Positions 7,917-19,083 of a DNA stretch of 64,000 nucleotides are shown piece after piece. Both the position numbers and the translations under genes were made by a program. A model generated the notes under the pieces. It saw only the letters and a program-made list of their open reading frames with translations. It searched no databases and was not told the DNA's origin. Each line of letters opens with the position of its first letter. The stretch's first letter is position 1. The DNA is from Bromus sterilis. Its lineage: Eukaryota > Streptophyta > Magnoliopsida > Poales > Poaceae. Location of the stretch: assembly GCA_950022295.1 (NCBI GenBank), contig OX465596.1, forward strand, positions 130,366,501 through 130,430,500, in the 5' to 3' direction.

Positions 7917-9220
7917 TTGTCAAGAACCTGATTTACTCGGATTTTAAAAGATTCCATCATTGTGCGTCCGGGTTCAGATTACAAGTCAAAAAAGGTTAAA
8001 ACTTGGCATAGTATCATTAATGCCTGCTTTCAACATTCTGCTTTCTGACACAGGCAGTCATTTGCGAAATATTAATGAAACTGCCTTTTGAGCCTGCAGT
8101 GACCATAGCTTTCAAATTGTTGCTCTCGGAAAAACTCTTCTGAGCACTACTTCCAGCATTATCACGAGCCTTGTTAAGAACCTGATTTACTCGGTTTTTA
8201 AAAGATTCCATCATTGTGCGGCCTGGTTCAGATTACAACTCAAAAAAGGTTAAAACTTGGCATAGTATCATTAATGCATGCGTTCAACATTCTGTTGTCC
8301 GACACAGGCAATCATTTGCGAAATATTAATGAAACTGCCTTTTGAGCCTGCAGTGACCATAGCTTTCAAATTGTTGCTATCGGACAAACTCTTCTGAGCA
8401 CTACTTCCAGCATTATCACGAGCCTTGTTAAGAACCTGATTTACTCGGTTTCTAAAACATTCCATCATTGTGCGTCCTGGTTCAGATTAAAACTCAAAAA
8501 AGGTTAAAACTTGGCATAGTATCATTAATGCATGCCTTCAACATTCTGCTGTCCGACACAGGTAGTCATTTGCGAAATATTAATGGAACTGCCTTTTGAG
8601 CCTGCAGTGACCATAGCTTCAAATTGTTGCTCTCGGACAAACTCTTCTGAGCAATACTTCCAACATTATCACGAGCCTTGTTAAGAACCTAATTTACTCG
8701 GTTTTCAAACGTTTCCACATCATTGTGCGTCCTGTTTCAGATTACAACCCAAAAAAGGCTAAAACTTGGCATAGTATCATTAATGCCTGCCTTCAACATT
8801 CTGCTGTCCAACACAGGTAGTCATTTGCGAAATATTAATGAAACTACCTTTTGAGCCTGAAGTGACCATAGCTTTCAAATTGTTGCTCTCGGACAAACTC
8901 TTCTGAGCACTACTTCCAGCATTATCACGAGCCTTGTTAAGAACCTTATTTACTCGGTTTTCAAACGATTCCACATCATTGTGCGTCCTGGTTCAGACTA
9001 CAACTCAAAAAAGGTTAAAACTTGGCATAGTATCATTAATGCCTGCCTTCAACATTCTGCTGTCCGACAGGGGCAGTCATTTGCGAAATATTAATGAAAC
9101 TGCCTTTTGAGCCTGCAGTGACCAGAGCTTTCAAATTTTTGCTCTCGGACAAACTCTTCTGAGCACTACTTCCAGCATTATCACGAGCCTTGTTAAGAAC
9201 CTCATTTACTCGGTTTTCAG
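7917..9220 (-). pseudogene. Tandem array of a captured RNA polymerase II largest-subunit (RPB1/NRPB1) exon fragment, five units
   Basis: Units of about 254-256 bases start at 7988, 8242, 8496, 8751 and 9007, with a partial unit before the first. On the reverse strand each encodes about 58 residues with the run NLKAMVTAGSKGSFINISQM followed by ACVGQQNVEG, preceded by LNKARD and SAQKSLSES. This matches my memory of the funnel-region sequence of eukaryotic RPB1, where the next residues should be KRIPFGF; here the match stops. Units 1, 2, 4 and 5 are open across the match; unit 3 has a one-base deletion. Only one exon-sized fragment is present, so no polymerase function is possible. The array runs opposite to the AP2-like gene and is flanked by copied transposon material, as expected for capture by the CACTA element and then tandem amplification. 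Confidence 0.85.
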
Positions 9221-9661
9221 CATCCGTGTGCTTCTTCCTGATTGGTGGAGGCGAGCCTGATCCAACAGCTCAAAAGCCGGATCCAATGGCTCACAAGCGT
9301 TTGAAACAAACACGCGATCCGTGTGCTTCTTCCTGATTGGTGGAGGCGAGCCTGATCCAACGGATCAAAAGCCGGATCCAACGGCTCAAAAGCGTTTGAA
9401 ACAAACATGCGATCTGTGTGCTTCTTCCTGATTGGTTGGATTCTGAATCGTGCAAGGTTAAAAGGGCGTGGAGGCCTCCACGGAAAGCCAGTCGCCACTA
9501 GTTCTGTTCTCGTGCACTCTTTCCCGTTCCGCGCCATCGCCGCCATGTCGCCCTGCCGCCGCCCGCCTAGCTACCACGTTGTCCGCGAGCGCTCGGACGG
9601 CACATTCATGGCGGTGATCACCTGCGCCAACAACGAGCGTGTGTGTCTCGGCAGGTTCTAG
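9221..9661 (+). pseudogene. Truncated second copy of the AP2-like gene with its upstream repeats
   Basis: Upstream repeats (about 9228-9440) and leader match those of the gene at 6660. From the ATG at 9545 the frame runs 38 codons (shared VVRER, FMAVITCANNERVCLGRF) and stops at 9659-9661, exactly where the 338-bp array begins. The second half of the AP2 domain and the acidic tail are absent. The 5' boundary is also sharp, abutting the RPB1 array. Confidence 0.85.
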
Positions 9662-10880
9662 ATGCACTTCGTGTACAAACTGGACCATCTCTTTCAAAGT
9701 ACGAGTGTTTCAGACGAAAACTCATCTGCTATAAAGGCATTTCATTTTTCTAAGCTTATTTCAACTCAATACTTTTTGTGCATTCAATATGCACCATTCA
9801 AAGACACATACTAAAATTTCAACCCTTTCTGACTTCATTTGCTATTTTTCATGCATTTAATGATTTATTTTGAGCTAAATGACCCTGAAATTGGAAAGCA
9901 CTACAACTGTACTCAGAAAATGTTGAAACTTGGCATGGTATCATCATTTGACCCACATAACATGTGTGCAAAAGTTGAGAGGGTTACGACAAAAACTGGA
10001 TGCACTTCGTGTACAAACGGGACCATCTCTTTCAAAGTACGAGTGTTTCAGACGAAAACTCATTTGTTACAAAGGCATTTCATTTTTTTAAGCTTATTTA
10101 TACACAACACTTTTTGTGCATTCAATATGCACCATTCAAAGACACATACTAAAATTTCAACCCTTTTTGACTTCATTTGCTATTTTTCATGCATTTAACG
10201 ATTTATTTTGAGCTAAATGACCCTGAAATTGGAAAGCACTACAAATGTACTCAGAAAAGGTTGAAACTTGGCATGGCATCATCATTTGACCCACATAACA
10301 TGTGTGCAAAAGTTGAGAGGTTTACGACAAAAACTGGATGCACTTCGTGTACAAACTGGAACATCTCTTTCAAAGTACGAGTGTTTCAGACGAAAACTCA
10401 TCTGTTAGAAAGGCATTTCATTTTTCTAAGCTTATTCAACTCAAGACTTTTTGTGCATTTAATATGCACCATTCATAGCCATATACTAAAATTTCAACCC
10501 TTTCTGACTTCATTTGCTATTTTTCATGCATTTAATGATTTATTTTGAGCTAAATGACCCTGAAATTGGAAAGCACTACAACTGTACTCAGAAAAGGTTG
10601 AAACTTGGCATGGCATCATCATTTGACCCACATAATATGTGTGCAAAAGTTGAGAGGGTTACGACAAAAACTGGATGCACTTCGTGTACAAACTGGTCCA
10701 TCTCTTTCAAAGTACGAGTGTTTCAGACGAAAACTCATCTGTTACAAAGGCATTTCATTTTTCTAAGCTTATTTCAACTCAAGACTTTATGTGCATTAAA
10801 TATGCACCATTCAAAGCCACATATTAAAATTTCAAGCCTTTCTGAATTCATTTGCTATTTTTCATGCATTTAATGATTTT
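9661..10880. repeat. 338-bp tandem array, about 3.6 units
   Basis: Units start with gatgcacttcgtgtacaaa at 9661, 9999, 10337 and 10674 (spacing 338, 338, 337). Each keeps a forward frame of about 110 codons, but it is just the open phase of a repeat whose length is not a codon multiple, and no domain is seen. Shared blocks include ttcatgcatttaatgattta and aaaagttgagag. Part of a unit also occurs at 7311-7368. Satellite-like internal repeat of the transposon. Confidence 0.9.
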
Positions 10881-11250
10881 TGGACTATTTTAAAGTATTT
10901 CACAAACTAGTATTTCAAAAGAATTCAACTTGAAACTATTTAAATTTGAAAAACCACTGCCACTAATAGAATATTTATAATTATGTTTTAACCTAAAATA
11001 AAAAGATTTATTAAAAAACTCCAACTATTCTAATAGCTAGTCAAAATATAAAAACAAATCCAAATCTAAAAAATAAAGGTTTAGAACCGGTTTCAGCAAC
11101 GAACCGCTGCTAAAGGTCCATCCCCTTCCCGCGTGTATTTTTGGCCAAAAAATGGATGAAATTGGTGACCTTTAGAACCGGTTTGTGGCTGAAACCGGTT
11201 CTAAAGGTCCATTAGCACCGGTTGGTGCTACAAACCGGTGCTAAAGGTCC
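10881..11250. repeat. AT-rich spacer followed by internal subterminal-like motifs
   Basis: 10881-11080 is plain AT-rich sequence with nothing recognisable. 11083-11250 holds five or six accggtt(t/g).../ctaaaggtcc motifs in opposing orientations, like those at the transposon ends. They directly precede the TATA-like start of the unknown gene. Confidence 0.65.
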
Positions 11251-11890
11251 ATGGTATATATATCGGCACTTGGCGTCAGTTCCGCCGACCGCTTCAGATC
11301 ATCACACCACACCGCCAGGCTGCTGCTCTTCCTCACTAACGACGCCGTCGCCATCCACGCCGCTAGGCGGCTGCTCGCCGCCGTCGCCTTCCCCGTTGCC
11401 GTCACCGTCGCCCTCTCCAGCGTACGTCCCACCTCCCCACCGCCGTGGCCATGGTCCGTAGTGGTCGAACTTTTGCTAGATGCGCGCCGCCGTGGTCGAA
11501 CTTGCCGCCGGCCGTAGTCGCCGTGGCCATGGCCGTAGTGTCCGCCATGGCCGTAGATGGTTGACCTCCCCGGCCCGCCGTCGTGGCCATGGCCGTACGT
11601 GGCCGCAATGGTCGAACGTACTTGCCGCCGGCGCCCGTAGATGAAATTTTTGTAGAATTTTTGCTAGAGGCCATTAATAAATTGTTGATGCTATTAATTT
11701 GCTAGATTACTTGATATATATATTAGTGATATAATTGTTGCATTCATAGATATTACGGTTCATCACTATTTTCTTCCTTTCTAGAATGTCGATGATTAAA
11801 TTACATATTGGAGATGGGCCAATGAGGCACAATTTGTATTACTTCTCATGTTATACTTTTATAACTTTCATGATATGTTTATTACTTTAA
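11251..11890 (+). pseudogene. 5' part of an unknown multi-exon gene in the CACTA element (interrupted by N1)
   Basis: A TATA-like tatatata (11254-11263) is followed by a GC-rich first-exon-like block (about 11270-11450), then lower-GC sequence and an acceptor-like TTCTAG at 11779-11784. An open block starting MSMIKLHIGDGP (ATG at 11786) continues for about 22 codons until the nested retroelement begins near 11890. The 3' part of what may be the same gene resumes at 21763. No domain recognised. Joining both sides as one gene is an inference from order, strand and composition. Confidence 0.35.
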
Positions 11891-12408
11891 ATTAATTTTA
11901 TAACTATTAACAAGACTAGGATCAGAGTCGACACACTCTCTGAGTTCCCTGCAAAAATCATCATCAAGAGTAACATAATCATCATCAAGGATTCTCTCCT
12001 TGAGTTCATCTAAGCACGGGTAACCAAAGGTTTTGCATGTAGGAATATAGGTAGCAGGGGTCTCGGTCTTGGATTCCGCTGCAGCCTTAGCAGTCTGAGT
12101 TTCAATATAGTAACCAAGAAAAGTAGTATCATCAAGAGTAGTGGAAGCATCATCAAAAGTATCGGACATAGTGACAGACTCAGTAGAAGCATCATGTGGT
12201 GATGGTGAAGTAAACTTACTCATAACAGAAGGTGAATCAAGTGTAGCACTAGTGTTCAGAACAGTACCTTTTCTTGTACGGGATGGTAAGATCGGAACCT
12301 TGGGGTCCCTTTCTTACCCATAGCGGATGATGTGCAGCAGGCAGGATACTTCAAGTAGACTTGTATATATTGCTATGCTCCCCGGCAACGGCGCCAGAAA
12401 ACGCTGCT
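11890..12408 (-). pseudogene. Second, truncated N1 internal start (primer site and gag N-terminus)
   Basis: The ATG at 12223 starts a frame whose first about 105 residues match the gag N-terminus at 20207 with few changes (shared MSDTFDDASTTLDDTTFLGY, CVDSDP). Similarity ends around 11890-11905 and the frame then runs into transposon sequence. The tRNA-Asp primer site lies at 12380-12396. This is the start of another N1 internal region sharing the left LTR. Confidence 0.85.
12380..12396 (-). other. Primer binding site complementary to tRNA-Asp (second N1 unit)
   Basis: On the reverse strand it reads TGGCGCCGTTGCCGGGG, the complement of the 3' end of plant tRNA-Asp (GTC) as I recall it. It begins 12 bases after the LTR end at 12409. 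Confidence 0.85.
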
Positions 12409-13792
12409 TGATGCCCCACAGACGTAAGGGATCGAGATAGTCTTCGCAGGTAAGTTAACCCAATTTATTGATTCGACCCACGGGGAGCCAAAGAGTATTT
12501 ATAAGCTTTGACAGTTGAGTTTTCAATTCAACCGCACATGAAATATACTTGCTTGCAACAAAAGATAAGTGGTAATGGTAATATGATAGTGATGGTGGCA
12601 ACAACAAAAGTAAACAGCAAAAGTAACAACTAATGACCAGCAGGATTGAAAACACTATAGGCTAGGGAGATGGATGGTTGGGCGCTGCATGGATGAGAGT
12701 GAACATGTAATAGATTCTACCACGGGGCAAGGCACACAGAAAAGTAATGATCATCTAGGCAAATATCAAACATTAGGCATGTATCCCGTAGGTAGTTGTG
12801 CGTGCTTGCAATAAGAACTTGCACAACATCTTTTGTCCTACCATCCCGCTACGAACGGGGCCAAAGGGAACTTATGGAGATTAAGGTGCTCTTGTCAAAG
12901 AGCACCGGAACAAAGCAATAAACTCAATGGATACATGGAATCCTCAAATTATGGACCATCCCCTTTGGTGTCCCAAGCTGTCACCTTTGGGATCGCCGGT
13001 TCCGGACCATAATAGGTGCATACAACTCATAGATAGGATCAAGAACACAAATATATTCATGAAAACACATAGGGTTCAGATCTGAAAACATGGCACTCGG
13101 GCCCAAAGTGACAAGCATTAAGAGAAACAAGTTGAAGAAAAGAAGATAAACACCAATCTAGATGATAGGCAACATGCCCCCAACAATCTGACGAACTATT
13201 ACATGATCTAACTCATCCAATCCCTACCATCCCCTTTGCCTACAGCAAGGAATTACTCACACATGTGAAGAGAAGTCATGGAGGAGGGATGGATTGGTGA
13301 TGGTAATGACGATGTCGACGATCTCCCCTCTCTGGAGGCCAAATCAGCCTCCAGATTAGCCCTCCCAAAGAAGAACAAAGGGTGGCGGCGGCTTCGCGAC
13401 GGAAACTGGAAAAGCGACTCTCTTTTTGGGGTTTTCGCGTCACGGGAATAAATAGGAGTCAAGGTAGGGCACCAGAGGAGGGGGGAGGCTCCCAGGCGGC
13501 CAGAGGGCGTGGTCCCACCCCTGGCCGCGCCAGGGGGGCGCCTGGGGCCCCGAGGACTCCCCTCTGGTCCCACTTCTGGCTGGTGGAAGCTTCTGGTGCG
13601 TGGATTTTCTGTGAATTTTCCCGGAATTTTCTGAGATACCTAAAAATCCATTTTCCTGCACACAATAAAACCATACAGGCAGCTCTGCTGAAAACAGCGT
13701 TAGTCCGGGTTAGTTTCGTCCAAATCATGCAAGAATGAGGGAAAAACAATAGCAAAAATGTTTGGAAAAGTAGATACGTTTGAGACGTATCA
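12409..13792 (-). repeat. N1 left LTR (3' LTR of the complete unit)
   Basis: Runs on the reverse strand from TGATACGTCTC (13792) to GGGGCATCA (12409); 1384 bases, very similar to 20393-21762 (1370 bases), differing mainly by single bases and a short insertion near 12600. Contains the intact site (12929-12938) corresponding to the CACTA insertion point in element H. Confidence 0.93.
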
Positions 13793-13806
13793 AGTTCCCC
13801 AAGCTT
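13793..13806 (-). other. Polypurine tract of N1
   Basis: Reverse strand aagcttggggaact directly before the LTR start. The corresponding tract in H (43531-43545) reads aagcttgggggagt. Confidence 0.75.
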
Positions 13807-15624
13807 AGCATATTGCTTGTCCTCAAGCAATTCAGTTTAGCAAACTGGAAGCGACAAAGAAAACTTTGACAAACTCTTTTGCTTCATTAGATGTATATAA
13901 GCATGTACTACGAAAAGAGTTTAGCAAGTATTGGAACAATGCTATAAGGACAATGCACGAAGCAATTCTTCTTTCATGTGATCAATCACAAACAACTAAA
14001 AGTAAATAATATGCTACTGAAAATCAAGACATGATCACAATGCACATAGCTTGAACATACTTGAGTGGCATTTCGCTAGCCTCCATGAGTGAAGCAAAAC
14101 ATAAATGCAGAAACTCCTCCGGAGTTTTAAAGGTGACTAGAACTCAGTATTTCAGACTAGCAATAACACAAGCATGCAGAAGATAATGTAATACTTTGGG
14201 ACAATGCATGTTACACTAAGAATGACAATTATGCTCTCATAGTTGGTGCTTTGAAGAAAGAAGGGGAGAGTCTCGAACCGTGGCTTTTGATGGCAAGGTT
14301 GAAAACCCGTGAAAGGAAGCAAAGACTAAACATGTGCCAGAGCTCTTGGTTTTGAAAACAGAGATAAAACTCTTTTGAGAGGTGTAACTTTCCAGTCAGC
14401 GGTGAACGGTAAAGGTCTCTCAATATCTCCCATGCCAACCATATTAATGCCTTTTGCTTACACATATTCCCTTATCCATAAATCCTTTGATGGTCTACGG
14501 ACACTTTTATTTTGCCTCAAGGGTGGAAGGAGGGTATCGTTCCATCTATGGTAAGCAGCATTTGGTCCATTTCACTCCATCATCAAGTATGGGGGAGGTG
14601 TAACTCTCATATTTTTTTACTTGACTAGTTAAAACTTCCGTCAAAATATTTTTGGCATGCAAGATACTGATTTCCCCTCACCGCACCATGAGCTTGCACG
14701 GATACAAAAGGGAAGATTTTGAATAAATTTCGAGATGGCACATGAAAGTCTAAGTTAGGAGTGGCCGGTAAATACCACATATAGGTAGGTATGGTGGACT
14801 CGAATGGAATAACTGGTTTCAAGGATTTTGGATGCACAAGCAGAATTCCGCTTAGTGCGAGCGAAGGCTAGCAAAAGACTGGGAAGCGACCAACTAGAGA
14901 GCAATAACTGTCATAATCATGCAGAGCGACAAAGCAACATTGAATCGGGCATGAAAGTGATATAACTATTCTGAAACAAAATGATCATCAAGGCATAATA
15001 GACTTTTTAGTCATAAACATGTGTTAACATGTGCCAAGTCAATCCAAAAATTCTCCGAAGGGAAATACCACTTCAGTATGCCAAACCATGAACAATGCAA
15101 TGCATGTAAATCATTTCAACAACACATTATGTACTCTAGCTATTTGAGACTAGCCACAAGGAAAGCATGCACACTGGGAAAGCATTGTAAACATAGCACT
15201 ATGTCGCTACAAGCTGGTCTCTAGATCATAAGTACAGGCATATGTACAAAAGTAGAAACAAGAAGAGTTCATACCGATTTTCCTTGTCGCTTCCCTTCCG
15301 CCGATCTTCGTCATTACTGCCTTGTCACTTGCACGATCGAACGTGGGAAATATTATCAAATGCCATCACGGACTCGAGCTGAACTCTGAAAACAAAGCAA
15401 ACTAAAGAGAGAAAGGAAATCTTTTTGGGTTTTTTAAAGGTTTAAACGAGAGCAAAAGAAAAGATAAAATCTTTTTGTTGTTTTTGCAAAGAAAGAAGGA
15501 AAGAAGAACGGGCAAAAACTTCGAAAAGATCAAAGCGAACAAATATAAAACGGATAATACAATGGAAAAGTGAGAAGGGCATGTACTCCCCCAAGCTTAG
15601 GCTTTTGGCCTAAGTTGGTAGTAG
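13807..15624 (-). other. N1 3' internal non-coding region
   Basis: About 1.8 kb with no credible gene between the 404-codon ORF and the LTR. Its LTR-proximal part (13807-14500) is shared with element H at 43531-44277. A long untranslated region here is usual for this type of element. Confidence 0.7.
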
Positions 15625-16839
15625 CTAATGTCCCCAGGAGCCTCCTGCTCCAGGGTGGTACTGGTGAGTCCAAGGGTCGTATGAGACTTCCGGTGCGTAC
15701 ACCGAAGTCCTCGGATCCTCCCACGAAGAAGGATCCGCGCTCCAAGCAGAGGAAGACCCTTCACCAAACTTGGTGAAGGTCTCTCCCTGGAAAGGTGAGA
15801 ACTCACCATGCTCCACCTCGTCGGGCACAACCCCCTCCATGGGGTTATGAAACTGATGCTGGACCACGAACTCATCGAACTGGGTAGCATCAAAGGACCA
15901 TCCGTTCCTGCGAGAAAAATCAAACAAAAGAGGTGCAGGTAGGCGGATCTTGCATTCCGTGGTGGCTCCGAAACGCAAGATATAATCAAGGTTACCAAAC
16001 TCGGAAGTCATGGTAACAAGCTTGTGCCTTTTAATAGCAGTAAGATCAAAACTTAAATAAGTAAAAGGCTTATCATCGGGGTGTGGGGTGCCATTAAGAG
16101 ACTCTAGGATAAGCGTGGCGTAAACGCCACCAAATAAATCTCCCTTGTGACCATTCATAGCAAGGCGTCGAGCAATTAAGGCACCCACATTATAGTCAAC
16201 CCTCCTTGAGAGGGCGGTTGCCAGGATAGCAATATCCGGCGCAGATATGTTGCTCGTGTTGTCACGAGCTAACACACCTCTAGCAATAAAATACGCAAAA
16301 TACCTGAGGTGTGGGAATAAGATGCTGGAGATTTTTGACCGATGAATATCCCTTGTATCCATGCTACAGAGGGAGTTGAAGACAGTTCTCAGCTCGGAGG
16401 GCTGAGAGCTCATCTTTGCCGTCAGTCCAACGTTCGGCACACCTATTATTTCACAAAACTTTTCCAAAGGCATGGTCAAAAGATCATTGTAAATTTTAAA
16501 CTCAACATAACCATTAACAAGGTTATATCTAAAACTGTTAATAAAATAGGAGGTGAGTTTTTGATACTGAGCAACACGACATGTTGCGAGCCGCGTCAGA
16601 CCTGCATTAGCACAAAGATTATAGAATTCCTCCTTAATTCCTGCAGCTTCAAGGAATTCATCGCACGGGAAAGTCATTGCACGTGCTGGATTTGTGTCCT
16701 CAAACAACTCTAAGGGAACATGATCTTCGTTGTAGCTCACCCTAGCAGTCGAGGGTGAAACTGCAGCTCTTGTAACTCGATCGGAGCGCTCGGGCCTTTT
16801 CTTCCCAAGACACCCCTTTGCTCTTCCTAGCAAACTCAT
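15625..16839 (-). CDS. N1 extra ORF, ATHILA ORF-1-like protein of unknown function
   Basis: Intact 404-residue frame from an ATG at 16839 (MSLLGRAKGC), separated by about 790 bases from the gag-protease frame. After a basic start it has an acidic-aromatic core with the pattern of plant retroelement ORF-1/ATHILA-type proteins: FINSFRYN, a central VEFKIYNDLLTMPLEKFCEIIGVP strand-helix stretch (shown in part), later ALSRRVDYNVGALIARRLAM, and a Gly/Ser/Tyr-rich end (GAGGSWGH). No catalytic motif is visible. It may be a structural or accessory protein for the non-autonomous element. That it stays open while gag has two lesions is notable. Family placement is from memory and tentative. Confidence 0.6.
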   Translation of the reverse strand: MSLLGRAKGCLGKKRPERSDRVTRAAVSPSTARVSYNEDHVPLELFEDTNPARAMTFPCDEFLEAAGIKEEFYNLCANAGLTRLATCRVAQYQKLTSYFINSFRYNLVNGYVEFKIYNDLLTMPLEKFCEIIGVPNVGLTAKMSSQPSELRTVFNSLCSMDTRDIHRSKISSILFPHLRYFAYFIARGVLARDNTSNISAPDIAILATALSRRVDYNVGALIARRLAMNGHKGDLFGGVYATLILESLNGTPHPDDKPFTYLSFDLTAIKRHKLVTMTSEFGNLDYILRFGATTECKIRLPAPLLFDFSRRNGWSFDATQFDEFVVQHQFHNPMEGVVPDEVEHGEFSPFQGETFTKFGEGSSSAWSADPSSWEDPRTSVYAPEVSYDPWTHQYHPGAGGSWGH

Positions 16840-17628
16840 TTCTGAAATTTTTGACAAATTACAAAAACAAGGATTTAAACAAAGTGAGTTAAGGTAAACT
16901 ACTCAACCCACTTACCTAAGGAAAAAACTTGCATCAAAACTTGGAAAATAAACTTCTACACATGCATGCAAGCTCATCTAAACAGCACCAAGAACTACTA
17001 AATACTCACAAATGAAGCCACCAACCAAAAATCTATTTGGAGGAGTGGAGGAGTTACATACCAGGGAGTATTTGCCCAAAATCTCAGCTCAAATGATGTG
17101 TCGTAGAGAGAGATCGAAATTCTAGACGGAGAGCAGCAAGAACACAAGAACAAAGTGCAGAACTCGTGTTTTTGGAGAGAGAGGAAGGAGGAGGAAGAAG
17201 ACTTACCTGGCTGTTTGCCTTGTGGGCCCCAGGCGCCCTATGGGCGCGGCCAGGGGGCAGGCCGCGCCAGCTGGCTGCCTAGGCCACTGGTGGCCCCCCT
17301 GGTCAGCCCCAGGTGCCTCTGGGTCACTCCCGGCATGGAAATTTTTATTTTTATTTTCCTGGATTTTTTCTGAAAAATTCACTGTTGAAAATTTCCCGGA
17401 GTTCAAAAAGCTGCAAAACTTTCTGAAAACTTAAAGCAGTGATTAGTATTGTGAAGTTTCAAAAACACAAAAACTTAGTACAACAAAGAGAATAAAAGCT
17501 AAAGCAAATGAAAACATAACAAGCTTAACTTTTAACCTATATAAAACAAGCTCACTAGTAAGGTTGATCAAGTATTACCAACAAACCAGCGATATATAGA
17601 ACAAGAAGTCTCACCTCTTGTGAAGTGA
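16840..17628 (-). other. N1 spacer between extra ORF and protease frame
   Basis: About 0.8 kb without a credible frame. It includes a GC-rich stretch (17210-17335) followed by T-rich sequence, resembling a leader or promoter for the downstream ORF. In an autonomous relative, reverse transcriptase and integrase would be expected here; none is present. Confidence 0.5.
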
Positions 17629-19083
17629 TCATTGCACATTTACTTTAATGGACATTGTCCCCACCATAATGGTTTTGTATTTGTGGTGCACATGTAGTGG
17701 ACAGTCCCATTCTCCAATCTTCACAGTCTCAACATTCTCTATAGAATTAAGGTCGTGCCTCTTGTCGATCTTCTTTGGAAAATACACCGTGTGTTCCTTA
17801 TCATCAACGTTGAAAGTGACCTTTCCTTTATTACAATCAATAATAGCACCTGCGGTGTTAAGAAAAGTTCTACCAAGAATAATGGACATGCTCCCATCCT
17901 CGGGCATGTCAAGCACAACAAAATCTGTAAGGATCAAACAGTTAGCAACTTCAACGGGTACATCCTCACAAATACCTATTGGGACAGCTTTTGATTTGTC
18001 AGCCATCTGAAGGGAGATATATGTAGGGATTAGTTTCTCTAAACAAAGCCTCTTGTAAAGGGAGAAAGGCATAACACTCACTCCTACACCAAGATCACAT
18101 AAAGCAGTTCTGATGTAGTTATTCTTTATGGAGCAAGGAATGGTGGGTATACCTGGATCACCAAGCTTCTCAGGAATCTTTCCACTGAAAGAGTAGTTAG
18201 CAAGCATAGTAGATATTGCCTCATTAGGAACTTTTCTTTTATTTGTGACAATATCTTTCATATATTTCGAATAGGGAGGTAACTTAATAGCATCAGTCAA
18301 AGGGATTTGAAGAAAAAGAGGTTTCATCCATTCAATTTTTTTATTATAGTGCTCTTCTTCTTTAGACTTGAGGGACTTACCTGGAAAGGGCATGTGCTTC
18401 TGTATCCATGGTTCTCTTTCCTTCCCATGTCTTCTTGCGATGAAGTCTTCTCTAGAGTACTTCTTGCGTTTATCAGGTGTTTCTTCTTCTCTTACCTCAG
18501 GAGAATCATCCTTCTCCTTGTCCTTTTCTTCAGGCTCTGCACCGTCTTCTGTTTTAGCATCGGAGGTAGATATGCTGTTAGGATCAACAGCTGGCTTTTC
18601 ACTTGTGATGGGATCATCGGGATTATCATCCTCCTTGTGTTTCTTCTTCTTCTTTTTCTTCGGAGAGCTAACAGTCTCGTCTTCTTCTTGTACTTGAGAA
18701 TCTTGCTCGATCCTCTTTGGATGCCCCTCAGGATAGAGTGGGTCCTGGGTGTGTGTTCCACCCCTAGTTTTGATGCCATAAGCTTGTATGTCCTGTTTGG
18801 CATTATTTGCAAGAAAATCTTTTTGCACATTAGAAATTTGTTCAGGATGAGCTTGAACCATATGAAAATGCTTAACAAGACATTTAACATCATTAACAGT
18901 TCTTTCTAGAACACCACACAAACTTTTGATAGCCAGAGAGTTATCATACAACTGACTTTGTATCCTCCTATTAAAATGGTCTTGCTTAATAATAAAATTA
19001 TCAAGCTCATCTAAGCATTGGTCGGGAGGCTTACCTTTAGGGATGTCACTTTCAGTAAAGTCTAATAAAGAGTGTACCTCTAC
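17629..19083 (-). pseudogene. N1 gag C-terminal part and aspartic protease
   Basis: A frame of about 484 codons, in a different phase from the gag frame at 19715, so it has been separated by a frameshift near 19083. Residues in the first third belong to gag, followed by a Lys-rich stretch (SPKKKKKKKHKEDD), a charged linker, and a retropepsin-like domain with CDLGVGVSVMP (catalytic Asp codon near 18094-18096; usual form D[ST/L]GAS) and ILGRTFLNTAGAIID. The change to GVG after CDL may reduce activity. The frame ends 48 bases past the last conserved residues with no reverse transcriptase. No ATG supports the 5' end; it is a continuation of gag. Confidence 0.75.

Noticed and set aside
7988..9220. 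CRISPR-like array
   Set aside because: The units are about 254 bases, contiguous with no unique spacers, and encode an RPB1-like fragment; the host is a plant.
9839..10873. Three similar 119-123-codon ORFs in the 338-bp array taken as a gene family
   Set aside because: They are the same open phase of a tandem repeat, their ends run into the next unit, and no domain or codon bias is seen.
12380..12396. Partial tRNA-Asp gene
   Set aside because: Only the 3' tRNA end is matched, in reverse, directly next to an LTR: it is a primer binding site (same at 20364 and 47185).
18307..18909. Forward 200-codon ORF rich in Phe and Leu (membrane-like)
   Set aside because: It is antisense to the N1 gag-protease frame and reflects the Lys-rich coding of the other strand.
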